In this document: one piece after another, positions 32,274 to 42,282 of the stretch
How the letters are laid out: each line of letters starts with the position of its first letter
Numbering within the stretch: the stretch's first letter is position 1
Assembly: GCA_017450435.1 (NCBI GenBank)
Contig: JAFSTO010000049.1
Location: 1-64,000, forward strand
Source: Paludibacteraceae bacterium
Lineage (GTDB): Bacteria > Bacteroidota > Bacteroidia > Bacteroidales > Paludibacteraceae
Reading direction: 5' to 3'
DNA: 64,000 nucleotides
The notes under the pieces: model-generated
What the model was told of the DNA's origin: nothing
Databases searched by the model: none
Seen by the model: the letters and a program-made list of their open reading frames with translations, nothing else
Translations under genes and position numbers: made by a program

Positions 32274-35219
32274 TTGAAAGAAACAATACACATACAAGGT
32301 GCGCGGACTCACAATCTCAAGGACGTTACAATAGATATACCTCGTGGCAAATTTGTTGTAATAACGGGTTTGTCCGGTAGTGGCAAGTCGTCTCTTGCTT
32401 TCGACACATTGTACGCCGAAGGTCAGCGTCGCTACGTAGAGAGTCTGAGTGCTTATGCACGTCAGTTTCTTGGACGTATGCAGAAGCCTGACGTTGACTA
32501 CATAATCGGTATTCCGCCGGCAATAGCTATCAGTCAGCGTGTCTCGTCACGTAATCCCCGTTCCACAGTTGGCACATCCACAGAGATTTACGACTACCTT
32601 AAGCTTCTCTTCGCGCGTATTGGTACCACCATCTCCCCCGTCAGCGGGCAAGAGGTGCGCCGACACCATGTAAAAGACGTGGTTGACTATCTCAACAGTC
32701 AGCCTAAGGGTACTCGTATAATGCTGTTATCACCTGTCAGATTAGATTTTGAAGGTAATTCAAACGCTATTCAAACGGCATTTGAACAACGTTTGAAACT
32801 ATGGCAGAGCCAGGGTTTCACTCGTCTGTATCTTAGTGGTGAGACTATACGAATCAATGATGAGCGTTGGGCGACAAGCGAATGGCAGTCGGCTAAAGAC
32901 GCCCTGTATCTCCTTATCGACCGTGTAGTAGCAGACGGAGAGCGCGCGACAGCCAACCGCTTTGCGGACTCGGTGCAGACAGCATTCTTTGAGGGTAAAG
33001 GCGAGTGCAGAGTTATAAGAAGCGACGAGGTCACACATACCGAAGAACACAAGGATTTTTCCGAGCGTTTTGAGGCAGACGGCATCACATTTATCGAACC
33101 GACAGAGCACCTCTTCGATTTCAATAGTCCGCTTGGTGCCTGTCCTACCTGCGGCGGTTTCGGCAATACAATCGGCATTGATCCCGACCTTGTCGTTCCT
33201 GACAAGACAAAAAGCATATACGAAGAAGCTATTGCCTGCTGGCGCGGCGAGAAGATGGGACTTTGGAACAAAGAACTTATTCGTCACGCTTCGCTATTCG
33301 ACTTCCCGATACACAAACCTTTCTACGAACTCACTCCGCAGCAACGACAGCTGATATGGAGCGGCAACGAATATTTCCATGGTCTGCACGACTTTTTCAA
33401 GATGCTGGAAAAAGAGCAGTACCAGAAGATTCAATACCGTGTTATGCTCTCGCGTTACCGTGGGAAGACCATTTGTCCGGAATGTGGTGGTCTTAGACTA
33501 CGGAAAGAAGCAAGCTATGTACAAGTAGGGGGCAAGTCGATACAAGAATTGGTGAGCATGCCGGTGAGCGAACTGGAGCCTTGGTTCCTATCCCTACCCT
33601 CCCGCCTGTCTGATTTTGCCCGTGAGGCGTCAGCACAACTTATCAAAGAGATACAGTCTCGCCTGAGGTTTCTGCGCGAGGTAGGCTTGAGTTACCTTAC
33701 GCTCAACCGAATATCAGGTACCTTGTCCGGTGGCGAGAGTCAGCGTATAATGCTTGCCAAGTCGCTTGGCAGCAGCTTGGTAGGCTCACTTTACGTATTG
33801 GACGAACCGAGCATCGGTCTGCACCCTCGCGACACTGCGCAACTGATTCATGTTCTGAAAGAACTGCGCGACATCGGCAACACTGTAGTAGTGGTAGAGC
33901 ACGATGAAGACATCATGCGAGCAGCAGACTACATCATCGATATTGGTCCTGAGGCTGGTCGTCGTGGCGGCAGAGTTGTGTGGTCAGGCACTCCTGAAGA
34001 GGCTCAGGGGAAAGGCCGCGAACAACGTGAAGTGGGGGGTAAGGCTCCTGCTTCGCTGCAATTTGACACACACTCATACACTCTTGATTTCCTTAGCGGC
34101 ATTGACCATATACCTGTTCCGCGTTACCGACGCCCTTGGAACAATTACATAGAGGTAGTCGGAGCCTGCGAGAATAACCTCAAGAACCTCAATGTCAGGT
34201 TCCCTTTAAACGTAATGACATGCGTCACCGGCGTCAGCGGTAGCGGCAAGTCGTCGCTCGTCAGCAAGGTGCTGTATCCTGCACTTAAGAAACACTATGG
34301 CGGCACAGCAGAACACACCGGTGCCTTCAGCGGACTGCAAGGTACACTTGACCGACTGACCGACATAGAGTTTGTTGACCAAAACCCACTCTCCAAATCC
34401 TCCCGCTCCAACCCCGTCACCTACCTCAAGGCATACGATGAGATACGCCGGCTCTTTGCCGTTCAGCAGTTATCCAAACAAATGGGATTCACCGCAGCCA
34501 ATTTCTCATTCAACACTCCCGGAGGCAGATGCGAGACGTGTCAGGGTGAAGGTACAATTACAGTGGAGATGCAGTTCATGGCAGACCTCATACTGGAGTG
34601 CGAACAATGCCACGGCAAAAGGTTTAACAACGACGTATTAGACGTTCATTTCAAGGGCAAGAGTATATACGATGTACTTGAGATGACAGTCAACCAAGCT
34701 ATAGAGTTCTTCAGCAGCACGCCTTCTTCAACCGAAAGACAGGAAGATTCTTACAGCCTCAGTAAGGAGGAGCAGAGTATTTGCGACAAGATTGTCCGCC
34801 GCCTCAAGCCTCTTCAGGACGTAGGAATAGGCTACATCAAACTTGGTCAGTCCAGTTCAACTCTCTCCGGCGGTGAGTGTCAGCGCGTCAAACTGGCATA
34901 TTTTCTCTCTCAAGAAAGCAGTAGTCCTACGATGTTCGTTTTCGATGAACCAACCACCGGTCTGCACTATCATGATGTAGCTGTTTTACTACGCGCAATG
35001 AACAATCTGATTCAGAAAGGGCACACAGTACTCATCATTGAACATCACCCGGCTGTTATAATGGCTGCCGACCACGTCATCGACCTCGGTCCGGAAGGAG
35101 GAGACAACGGTGGCAGAATAGTGTTTGAAGGAACGCCGGAGATGCTGATAAAGTGCAAAGAGAGCTACACCGGACGATTTCTTACAGAAGATTTGAAAAG
35201 ACAGACTGCTCACGTGTAG
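32274..35219 (+). CDS. uvrA: Excinuclease ABC subunit A
   Basis: A 981-residue damage-recognition ATPase of nucleotide excision repair; it works as a dimer and loads UvrB. Two ABC ATPase halves are present: Walker A GLSGSGKSS near 32-40 and GVSGSGKSS near 650-660, with LSGGESQR and LSGGECQR signatures. The zinc module CETCQGEG...CEQCHGKRF is intact, as are CPTCGG/CPECGG earlier. The start is TTG at 32274. Two oddities: residues about 582-592, between the two halves, are encoded by a stretch matching the intergenic repeat, and the stop codon TAG (35217-35219) lies inside another repeat copy. Some Bacteroidota carry two UvrA forms; which this is cannot be told here. Confidence 0.95.
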   Translation: MKETIHIQGARTHNLKDVTIDIPRGKFVVITGLSGSGKSSLAFDTLYAEGQRRYVESLSAYARQFLGRMQKPDVDYIIGIPPAIAISQRVSSRNPRSTVGTSTEIYDYLKLLFARIGTTISPVSGQEVRRHHVKDVVDYLNSQPKGTRIMLLSPVRLDFEGNSNAIQTAFEQRLKLWQSQGFTRLYLSGETIRINDERWATSEWQSAKDALYLLIDRVVADGERATANRFADSVQTAFFEGKGECRVIRSDEVTHTEEHKDFSERFEADGITFIEPTEHLFDFNSPLGACPTCGGFGNTIGIDPDLVVPDKTKSIYEEAIACWRGEKMGLWNKELIRHASLFDFPIHKPFYELTPQQRQLIWSGNEYFHGLHDFFKMLEKEQYQKIQYRVMLSRYRGKTICPECGGLRLRKEASYVQVGGKSIQELVSMPVSELEPWFLSLPSRLSDFAREASAQLIKEIQSRLRFLREVGLSYLTLNRISGTLSGGESQRIMLAKSLGSSLVGSLYVLDEPSIGLHPRDTAQLIHVLKELRDIGNTVVVVEHDEDIMRAADYIIDIGPEAGRRGGRVVWSGTPEEAQGKGREQREVGGKAPASLQFDTHSYTLDFLSGIDHIPVPRYRRPWNNYIEVVGACENNLKNLNVRFPLNVMTCVTGVSGSGKSSLVSKVLYPALKKHYGGTAEHTGAFSGLQGTLDRLTDIEFVDQNPLSKSSRSNPVTYLKAYDEIRRLFAVQQLSKQMGFTAANFSFNTPGGRCETCQGEGTITVEMQFMADLILECEQCHGKRFNNDVLDVHFKGKSIYDVLEMTVNQAIEFFSSTPSSTERQEDSYSLSKEEQSICDKIVRRLKPLQDVGIGYIKLGQSSSTLSGGECQRVKLAYFLSQESSSPTMFVFDEPTTGLHYHDVAVLLRAMNNLIQKGHTVLIIEHHPAVIMAADHVIDLGPEGGDNGGRIVFEGTPEMLIKCKESYTGRFLTEDLKRQTAHV
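34016..34036 (+). repeat. Repeat-family block inside the uvrA coding sequence
   Basis: CCGCGAACAACGTGAAGTGG matches, with one mismatch, the block at 4810-4830 and the complement of the block at 47296-47313. It encodes residues of the poorly conserved linker between the ATPase halves and keeps the frame open. Confidence 0.65.
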
Positions 35220-35306
35220 AGACACGATGTCTCCGTGAACAACGTTAATCGTGGTGTAAGCCGGTAATCCGGTCGGCAGAAAGCACCAGCACTTATAGTC
35301 TCTGAC
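35212..35306. repeat. Dispersed intergenic repeat, copy 4
   Basis: CGTGTAGAGACACGATGTCT, then CCGTGAACAACGTTAATCGTGG, GCCGGTAATCCGG, and a degraded right end (AGCACTTATAGTCTCTGAC). The TAG within GTGTAGAGAC is the uvrA stop codon. Confidence 0.75.
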
Positions 35307-35332
35307 TATGACAAATTAACAAAAAGCAATTA

Positions 35333-37609
35333 ATGACACACATTAGGAAGGTATTAGTCATCATGCTGCTGGCGACGGCGGCATCTATTTTTGCGCAATA
35401 TGATGCACACTTGGTAGGACACGTGCTTGACGAAACAACAGGCGAGCACTTGCCGTATGTAAATGTACAACTCAAAGGTACCACTATAGGCACCATCACC
35501 GATGAGTCAGGCCACTATTTCCTCAAAGACCTCCCTACCGGTCGGCAAACCGTTATCTTCTCATACGTAGGCTACGAGACGTTGGAACTACCTGTAATCA
35601 TTCGTGAGAACACCACCACGGAGCTCAAAGCCACTATACACGAGATGCCGCAACTGCTTGACAATGTTGTAGTCACCTCTAACCGCTATGCCACTAAGGG
35701 CAGAGAGGCTGCCAGCATAGTAAACGTCTTGTCTCCAAAACTATTAGAGACGACAGCAGTGACTTGCGTGGCTGACGCATTAAACTTCCAGCCCGGACTA
35801 CGTGTAGAAAACACCTGCGCCAACTGCGGCAAGACCGATCTGCGCATCAACGGATTGCAAGGGCAGTATAGCCAAATACTGATGGACTCGCGTCCCGTAT
35901 TTTCGTCAATGGCATCGGTTTATGGTTTAGAACAGGTCCCCGCTGCTATGATTGACCGCATAGAGGTTATCAGAGGCGGTGGTTCGGCACTGTTCGGAGC
36001 TAACGCCATAGCGGGAGTGGTGAATATTATAACAAAAGAGCCTGTCAGGAACTTCGTCAATATTGCCAACACCAGCAACGTAACAGAAAAAGGCAGTTAT
36101 GATATCAACACCGACCTCAACGCCTCTGTCATGTCGGAGAATCACAAGATGGGCGCATATCTCTTTGCCTCCCACCGCACCCGCAGTCCGTATGACCGCA
36201 ATAACGACGGCTTCTCTGACGTGCCAATGCTAAGAAGCACCACAGCCGGCACACGCGCGTTCTTCAAGACGGGAAATTACAGCAAACTGACATTGGAGTA
36301 TCATCATACTACCGATTATCGTCGCGGCGGTAATAATTTCGACCTTGAGCCGCATAATGCTGATATAGCCGAACAGCTGAGGCACAACATCGATGCGGGT
36401 TCTGCCACCTTTGATTGGTTTTCTTCGGATGCCCGTCACTTCGTGTCAGCTTACACCGCTTTGCAGCACATCGGGCGAGAGAGCTATTTCGGAGCAGGAA
36501 AAGACCTGAATGCATACGGCAGAAGCCGTGACCTAACCTCCACTACCGGACTGCAGTATCGCTTCTCCTACCCTTGCGGCAAGATGAACGGTGACCTCAT
36601 TGTCGGCAGCGAATACACCTACAACAGCATGTCCGACCGTATGCTTGGTTACGGCCGGGATATGACACAGACTGTGCACCTCGTTGGAGCCTACGCACAG
36701 AACGAGTGGAAAAACGAGCAGTGGAGCGCTCTCATCGGAGCGCGTCTGGAGAAACACAATCTCCTATCCAACCCCGTGTGCACCCCACGCGCCTCCTTCC
36801 GCTACACGCCAATTGACGAACTTGTCATTCGCGCAGGCTATAGCAGTGGCTACCGCGCTCCGCAAGCCTATGATGAGGACCTGCACGTTGCTGCTGTCGG
36901 AGGAGGAGTGTCACTCATCTCGCTTGACCCTAAATTACGGCCGGAATACTCGCACAGCGCCACTGCCAGCATCGATTGGTATCAGCGTTTCGACAAATGG
37001 GAAATAAATCTCACAGCAGAAGGGTTCTATACCTATCTGCAGGACGTCTTTTTCCTCCGCGAAGACTCTACAGACCTTTCCGGCAATATCCATTTCACCC
37101 GAACCAACGTACCCGGCGCATGGGTAGGAGGATTAAATATCGAAGCCAAAGCCTCTTACGCGCCCTACTTCACTGTTCAGTTAGGCTACACCTTCCAGCA
37201 GAGCCGTTATACTAAGGCTCAGGCATGGAGCAGCAATGTACCCCCGCACACTCGCATGTTGCGCACACCCGACAACTACGGCTATATCCTTATCGACATC
37301 AAGCCGATGCGAGACCTTACCTTCTCCATCAACGGCAAAGCAACCGGCTCAATGCTCGTGCCACATCTGCAGGGATATATAGCACAAGATGAAGAAACAA
37401 AGACTACTTCATTTTGGGATTTGAGTCTTAGATTGGCATACGATATTCATCTCTATAAACATTACTGCTTAGAAGTAAGCGGAGGTGTAAAGAACGTGCT
37501 TGACCAATATCAAAAAGATCTGGATATTGGCCCTAACCGTGATGCAGACTACATCTACGGACCGTCAATGCCGCGCACTTATTTCATCGGAGCAGCTCTA
37601 AAATTATAA
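35333..37609 (+). CDS. TonB-dependent outer-membrane receptor
   Basis: A 758-residue outer-membrane receptor of the siderophore/cofactor/metal type rather than the larger SusC type. The signal peptide (about 1-21) is followed by a carboxypeptidase-regulatory-like domain (about 26-110) and a plug domain (about 120-240) with NVVVTSNRYATKGR, LRINGL, ILMDSRPVFSS and RIEVIRGGGSALFGANAIAGVVNI. A beta-barrel follows, ending in the usual terminal aliphatic/aromatic pattern. The CANCG pair in the plug is a feature of a Bacteroidales receptor subgroup. The ligand is not determinable. The gene stands alone and ends at a terminator hairpin (37658-37701). Confidence 0.92.
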   Translation: MTHIRKVLVIMLLATAASIFAQYDAHLVGHVLDETTGEHLPYVNVQLKGTTIGTITDESGHYFLKDLPTGRQTVIFSYVGYETLELPVIIRENTTTELKATIHEMPQLLDNVVVTSNRYATKGREAASIVNVLSPKLLETTAVTCVADALNFQPGLRVENTCANCGKTDLRINGLQGQYSQILMDSRPVFSSMASVYGLEQVPAAMIDRIEVIRGGGSALFGANAIAGVVNIITKEPVRNFVNIANTSNVTEKGSYDINTDLNASVMSENHKMGAYLFASHRTRSPYDRNNDGFSDVPMLRSTTAGTRAFFKTGNYSKLTLEYHHTTDYRRGGNNFDLEPHNADIAEQLRHNIDAGSATFDWFSSDARHFVSAYTALQHIGRESYFGAGKDLNAYGRSRDLTSTTGLQYRFSYPCGKMNGDLIVGSEYTYNSMSDRMLGYGRDMTQTVHLVGAYAQNEWKNEQWSALIGARLEKHNLLSNPVCTPRASFRYTPIDELVIRAGYSSGYRAPQAYDEDLHVAAVGGGVSLISLDPKLRPEYSHSATASIDWYQRFDKWEINLTAEGFYTYLQDVFFLREDSTDLSGNIHFTRTNVPGAWVGGLNIEAKASYAPYFTVQLGYTFQQSRYTKAQAWSSNVPPHTRMLRTPDNYGYILIDIKPMRDLTFSINGKATGSMLVPHLQGYIAQDEETKTTSFWDLSLRLAYDIHLYKHYCLEVSGGVKNVLDQYQKDLDIGPNRDADYIYGPSMPRTYFIGAALKL

Positions 37610-37657
37610 CATAGACTGCAACAATACAGAACCAAAGAATAGTCAAAGACAAATAAA

Positions 37658-37701
37658 ATGCTGATTACGCAAAATTTATTTTCGTATATCAGCATTTTTT
37701 T
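37658..37701 (+). terminator. Rho-independent terminator after the TonB receptor
   Basis: ATGCTGATTACG pairs with CGTATATCAGCAT around an AT-rich loop, followed directly by seven Ts. A TAATTTTG (37703-37710) right after it could be the -7 element of the ABC-F gene, but no good -33 partner is seen. Confidence 0.75.
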
Positions 37702-37891
37702 GTAATTTTGTGCATAAAATAGGGTAATAATCCTAACCTTGTCCTTAAATGCACCTCAAATATATTGTTTATGCACCTCAAACAAACACGAGTAGCAGTT
37801 GGATAAACACTGATAAACAATCAAAAAAACGTTTCAACCGAAGGACGATAACAGTTCACACTCAATAGGATAAATAACAAATTCAACTATT

Positions 37892-39688
37892 TTGGTCAGC
37901 GTAGAAAACATATATAAAAACTACTCCGGTCAGGAGGTACTTCAGGGCGTCAGTTTTCTGATTAACAAGCGTGACCGCATAGCTCTTGTCGGCAAGAACG
38001 GTGCCGGCAAGACGACCTTGCTTCGCATGCTGGCAGGCGAAGAGACACCAACCTCAGGTCGCATAGCCGCAGACAAAGACATGACCATCGGCTATCTGCC
38101 CCAAACAATGCAGACAGCGAGCGAAAGTACACTGATAGATGAGGTTGACAAGGTTCGCGACAAAGACGACGTTAAGAGCATCGGGTTGATGGAGCGCGTC
38201 ATCTTGGGTCTTGGTTTTGAGCGTAGCGACTTCACTCGCCCCTGCTCGGAGTTCTCCGGCGGTTGGCGTATGCGTATAGAGCTTGCAAAGATTCTGCTTC
38301 GCAAGCCTGATTTGCTACTTCTTGACGAGCCCACCAATCACCTTGACATCGAGTCCATACAATGGTTGGAACAGTGGCTTGGGCAGTGTGGCAGCGCAGT
38401 GCTGCTGGTTTCGCACGACCGGGCATTTCTTGACAACGCCACCAACAGGACGATAGAACTAACCCTTGGACGCATTTACGACTATAACGTCAGTTACTCC
38501 CATTTCGTAGAGCTTCGCAAGGAGCGTCACGAACAGCAGGTTCGAGCCTATGAGAACCAGCAAAAGATGATACAGGAGACGGAGGACTTTATTGAGCGCT
38601 TTCGTTATAAGGCAACCAAGGCCGTGCAGGTACAGAGTCGCATTAAACAGCTGGAGAAATTAGAGCGTCTGGAGGTGGACAAAGAGGACATGTCCCGTCT
38701 GCGTCTGAGGTTTCCTCCCGCTCCTCGCAGCGGTGATTTTCCAATCATCTGCGACGAAGTAAGAAAAGACTACGGCACTCACACGGTATTCGAACATGTT
38801 ACCTTGACTATCCGTCGCGGCGAGAAAGTGGCATTCGTAGGGAAAAACGGCGAGGGCAAGACGACTCTTGTTCGCTGTATAATGGGACAGTTAGACCACT
38901 ACGGCACACTCAAGGTGGGGCATAACGTCAAGATTGGATACTTCGCGCAAAACCAAGCATCGTTACTTGACGGCGAACTGACGGTGTTCGACACTATCGA
39001 CCGAGTGGCAACAGGCGAGATACGCACCAAGATTAAAGACATCCTTGGCGCTTTTATGTTCGGCGGTGCCGCAAGCGAGAAGAAAGTACGATTTCTGAGC
39101 GGTGGCGAGCGCTCACGATTAGCGATGATACGCCTACTGCTTGAACCGGTTAACCTGCTTATTCTTGATGAGCCGACCAACCACCTTGACATGCAGTCTA
39201 AAGATGTACTGAAGGCCGCTCTACAGGAGTTTGACGGCACACTTATCTGTGTTTCCCATGATAGAGATTTCCTCAACGGATTGGTTGATAAAGTGTATGA
39301 GTTCGGTGGCGGGCGTGTGCGTGAACATCTCGGTGGTATATACGACTTCCTCAGAACTAAGAACATGAGTGACCTGAAGGAATTGGAAGTGACAGAGCGT
39401 CCGGCTACAGAAAAAAGGACCGCCGCAGCAAAGGACGACTGTCCGAAGACAACGGCCAAGGAGAACTACGAACAGCAAAAGGCGGAAGCAGCTGCCCGAC
39501 GCAAACGGGAAAAACAGATTGCCGATACCGAAGCGGCCATAGCCGCATTGGAAGAACAGCAACGACAAATGGAGACTCTGCTCGCCGAGCCACAGAACCA
39601 GACACAAGACAACTTTCAGAAATATGACCACATAAAACGCGAGATTGAGCAAAAGATGTATGAGTGGGAGATACTGAACGATGCTTGA
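37892..39688 (+). CDS. ABC-F family ATPase (Uup/YdiF-like)
   Basis: A 598-residue cytoplasmic protein with two ABC ATPase domains and no membrane segment, the ABC-F arrangement of ribosome-acting translation factors. The first Walker A is GKNGAGKTTL (about 34-43) with signature SGGWRMRIEL and LLLLDEPTNHLD. A charged inter-domain helix pair (about 210-265) is the P-site-type linker. The second domain has GKNGEGKTTL, LSGGERSRL and LLILDEPTNHLD. A C-terminal coiled coil (about 530-598) resembles Uup. The start is TTG at 37892, with no ATG in reach. The leader before it is long, about 180 bases after the terminator. Confidence 0.92.
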   Translation: MVSVENIYKNYSGQEVLQGVSFLINKRDRIALVGKNGAGKTTLLRMLAGEETPTSGRIAADKDMTIGYLPQTMQTASESTLIDEVDKVRDKDDVKSIGLMERVILGLGFERSDFTRPCSEFSGGWRMRIELAKILLRKPDLLLLDEPTNHLDIESIQWLEQWLGQCGSAVLLVSHDRAFLDNATNRTIELTLGRIYDYNVSYSHFVELRKERHEQQVRAYENQQKMIQETEDFIERFRYKATKAVQVQSRIKQLEKLERLEVDKEDMSRLRLRFPPAPRSGDFPIICDEVRKDYGTHTVFEHVTLTIRRGEKVAFVGKNGEGKTTLVRCIMGQLDHYGTLKVGHNVKIGYFAQNQASLLDGELTVFDTIDRVATGEIRTKIKDILGAFMFGGAASEKKVRFLSGGERSRLAMIRLLLEPVNLLILDEPTNHLDMQSKDVLKAALQEFDGTLICVSHDRDFLNGLVDKVYEFGGGRVREHLGGIYDFLRTKNMSDLKELEVTERPATEKRTAAAKDDCPKTTAKENYEQQKAEAAARRKREKQIADTEAAIAALEEQQRQMETLLAEPQNQTQDNFQKYDHIKREIEQKMYEWEILNDA

Positions 39689-39693
39689 CAACA

Positions 39694-39792
39694 CCACTTC
39701 ACGATGTTCGCGGGGGCCCCGTTGTCTTTGAGAGACGGTAAGCCTTGAGATACGGAATATATACCGTATCTACCGTGGGAGAAACAAGGTTG
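39694..39792. repeat. Dispersed intergenic repeat, copy 5 (reverse orientation)
   Basis: CACTTCACGATGTTCGCGGGG, then GTTGTCTTTGAGAGACGGTAAG, an inner palindrome AGATACGG/CCGTATCT (39749-39772), and GGGAGAAACAAGGT. It is the reverse complement of the order seen in copies 3 and 4. Confidence 0.7.
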
Positions 39793-39833
39793 GATGAGAG
39801 AACGGATTAGAAAACCTTTAAACAAACAAATAT

Positions 39834-41048
39834 ATGCAAGAGATTGTTCGTTACATACTCTCCTTTTTGCTATATGGCAATGAAGAGGCTGCAGCAATGG
39901 TCGGTTATACCGATGATCCTGCCTTGTGGGACAATTACAGTCTGATTATCCTGCCGAATGGTCATCTGGGCGACAAGTGGGTCTATCCACAACTAAGTGC
40001 TCCTCACCGTGACGGTAAGTTCATCTCACTTGATATTGTATATAACACGGCATTCTTTATCTCTCGGGCGGAGGAGCTGCTTAACAACAAACGTGACCGT
40101 CACGGACGGTTTCTTGCCAAATACTCTATTCTCGGGCAAAACAATAACCTTCTTATCCCGTTGATTGACGAGTATTCACGCTTTCTTATCAAAGCACTTC
40201 AGCATGTCTGCGACGAAGCGGAAGTGCCCTGCACAATCAAACTGCCGGAGCAAGGGTTCTCTCACGTATGGCTGACGCACGATGTTGACACCCTTGAGCG
40301 TTATCGTCACCTCAGAGGTGCTATAGGCGGTATCATGCGAGGACAGTTAAAAGACGTCCTCCAAGCTTGGACCAACATCTATGATGATCCTGCATTCACC
40401 TTCCCTTGGATAATAAAAGCAGATCAAGAGATAAAGAATAAATTTCGAAGTTCCGACGAAGAGCAGATACAGTGCGATAGTGTATATTTCTTCAAGTTCA
40501 CCGGCGGGCGCGGGCACGACTACCCACAATATAGGTTGCACGGCAGAGACTGTACCACCCTGATTAGAATGCTATCACAGAGCGGCGCACTACACGGCTG
40601 GCATAGCAGTTACTACGGCATAGATGGACATAAAGCGAAAGAGGTGAAGCGGGAAACTATCATCAATTATCGTCTGCACCGCAGTCATTTTCTTCGTTGC
40701 AGCATAGAAGACATGCAGCGTCTTGTTGACGTCGGCGTCACTGACGACTTCAGCATGGGTTTTCCTGACATGGCAGGCTTCCGCCTGCAAACAACGCGCC
40801 CTGTTCGATGGATTAATCCTCAGACCATGCAACTGACCCACCTCACGCTGCACCCTCTCACTGCAATGGACTGCACGTTGTCGGACTATATGTCACTTAA
40901 CGAGGACGAAGCCTTTTACCTCTGTCAGCAACTGATTGAGAAAATACGCAAACACCACGGCGAGATTGTTCTACTGTGGCACAACCATATCTTCGCAGAG
41001 CCTGGCTACCACAAGAGTCTCTACCATTCTCTTCTTGACTTGATATAA
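39834..41048 (+). CDS. DUF7033/polysaccharide deacetylase-like protein
   Basis: A 404-residue protein with the two-part build of the DUF7033 deacetylase-like family. The N-terminal domain (about 1-140) includes FISLDIVYNTAFFISRAEE. The C-terminal NodB-like barrel opens with HVWLTHDVDTLERYRH (about 140-155), whose HDVD suits the metal-binding Asp, and ends with VLLWHNH (about 377-383). It probably acts on a surface glycan or its precursor, but no reaction can be assigned. The gene begins a run with two glycosyltransferases, with 13 bp to the next gene. Confidence 0.75.
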   Translation: MQEIVRYILSFLLYGNEEAAAMVGYTDDPALWDNYSLIILPNGHLGDKWVYPQLSAPHRDGKFISLDIVYNTAFFISRAEELLNNKRDRHGRFLAKYSILGQNNNLLIPLIDEYSRFLIKALQHVCDEAEVPCTIKLPEQGFSHVWLTHDVDTLERYRHLRGAIGGIMRGQLKDVLQAWTNIYDDPAFTFPWIIKADQEIKNKFRSSDEEQIQCDSVYFFKFTGGRGHDYPQYRLHGRDCTTLIRMLSQSGALHGWHSSYYGIDGHKAKEVKRETIINYRLHRSHFLRCSIEDMQRLVDVGVTDDFSMGFPDMAGFRLQTTRPVRWINPQTMQLTHLTLHPLTAMDCTLSDYMSLNEDEAFYLCQQLIEKIRKHHGEIVLLWHNHIFAEPGYHKSLYHSLLDLI

Positions 41049-41061
41049 TATCACACATCTG

Positions 41062-42282
41062 ATGATTCGCCGCCTACTCATATTAACCGATGAGATTGCT
41101 CCTCCGGCATACGCTCCGCGCGTCACCGGTCTGGTGCAATACCTTCATTCATGCGGCATAGAGACAACCGTTTTCAGCGACCGACTGCCCGGAGTACCGC
41201 CATACAAAGAGAACGATGGCGAGTGGTATCAAACAAATTATTACGGCAACAGGCAGCGTAGGATAGACTATCTTGCAGACAAAATATTGGACAGACGCGA
41301 ACTGTCGTTCCGCCGCTATATAGAGCAAACAACGGACTTTCGCACATACGACGCAATTTTCTGTAGTACATGCTATTATTTTCCCCTGCTCACCTCACAT
41401 TTCCTATCGCGCAAGTATAACCTGCCGTTAGTTGTTGATTTGCGCGACATTGCCGAACAGTGGGGCGAAGTGCCGTATATGACCCACCGGAGCAACATGC
41501 CGTTGTGGATGAGAAACGTGGCGGAAAGATGGTTTCTGAACAAAAACTTGAGTCAACGCAACAAGGTACTGGCAGCAGCGGACTCCGTAATAACAATATC
41601 CCAATGGCATAAGCAGACGCTGAGTAGATACAATAACAACACTCGTCTCGTTTATAACGGCTATAACCCTGAGGATTTCTATCCGACAGACATACCAACA
41701 GACAAGTTTCGAATTACTTATACAGGCAAGATTTATGATATCAACTTCCGTGACCCTCGTCTAATGTTTCAGGCTGTCAAAGAACTGACCGCCGCCGGAG
41801 AGATGAACGCGGATGACGTGGAAATTGTTTTCCACATTGACAAACCTTCCATTTCAGTCATGCAGACCCTTGCCGCAGACTATGGTATAGCGGAAATATG
41901 CCGGATAGAAGGATATATTCCTAAGCCAAAACTATTTGACTTATTGCATCATAGTTCGGTAGTCCTTGTCCTAACCTGCCTCTCCACCCCATCCGGTCCA
42001 CACGGAATACTTGGTACAAAGTTTTATGAAGCTCTTGGCGTAGAGAAACCCGTTCTCTGTGTACGAAGCGATGAAGGCGCCCTTGCCGATGCTATACGCT
42101 TAACCAATGCAGGAGTGGCAGCTGCCAACGCTGACGAAGCAAAACATTTCTTGCTGGACAAGTATCAGGAGTGGAAAAACAAAGGTTTTACGCGTCAGCC
42201 TGTCAACAAAGAAACAAAACGCTTGTTCTCACGCGAAGCTGAGTCCGCTGAAATACTGAATATAATACAAAATGGAAGATAA
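41062..42282 (+). CDS. Family 4-like glycosyltransferase
   Basis: A 406-residue GT-B fold enzyme. The N-terminal half starts LLILTDEIAPPAYAPRVTGLVQYL, the usual donor-independent Rossmann domain of GT4 proteins, and contains VVDLRDIAEQWG. The C-terminal half has ITYTGKIYDINFRDPRL (the sugar-nucleotide domain start), RIEGYIPKPKLFDLLHHSSVVLVL and LGTKFYEALGVEKPVLCV, in which the E of the usual EALA/EAMA motif is kept. Donor and acceptor are unknown. It overlaps the next glycosyltransferase by 11 bp and is probably co-translated with it. Confidence 0.88.
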   Translation: MIRRLLILTDEIAPPAYAPRVTGLVQYLHSCGIETTVFSDRLPGVPPYKENDGEWYQTNYYGNRQRRIDYLADKILDRRELSFRRYIEQTTDFRTYDAIFCSTCYYFPLLTSHFLSRKYNLPLVVDLRDIAEQWGEVPYMTHRSNMPLWMRNVAERWFLNKNLSQRNKVLAAADSVITISQWHKQTLSRYNNNTRLVYNGYNPEDFYPTDIPTDKFRITYTGKIYDINFRDPRLMFQAVKELTAAGEMNADDVEIVFHIDKPSISVMQTLAADYGIAEICRIEGYIPKPKLFDLLHHSSVVLVLTCLSTPSGPHGILGTKFYEALGVEKPVLCVRSDEGALADAIRLTNAGVAAANADEAKHFLLDKYQEWKNKGFTRQPVNKETKRLFSREAESAEILNIIQNGR

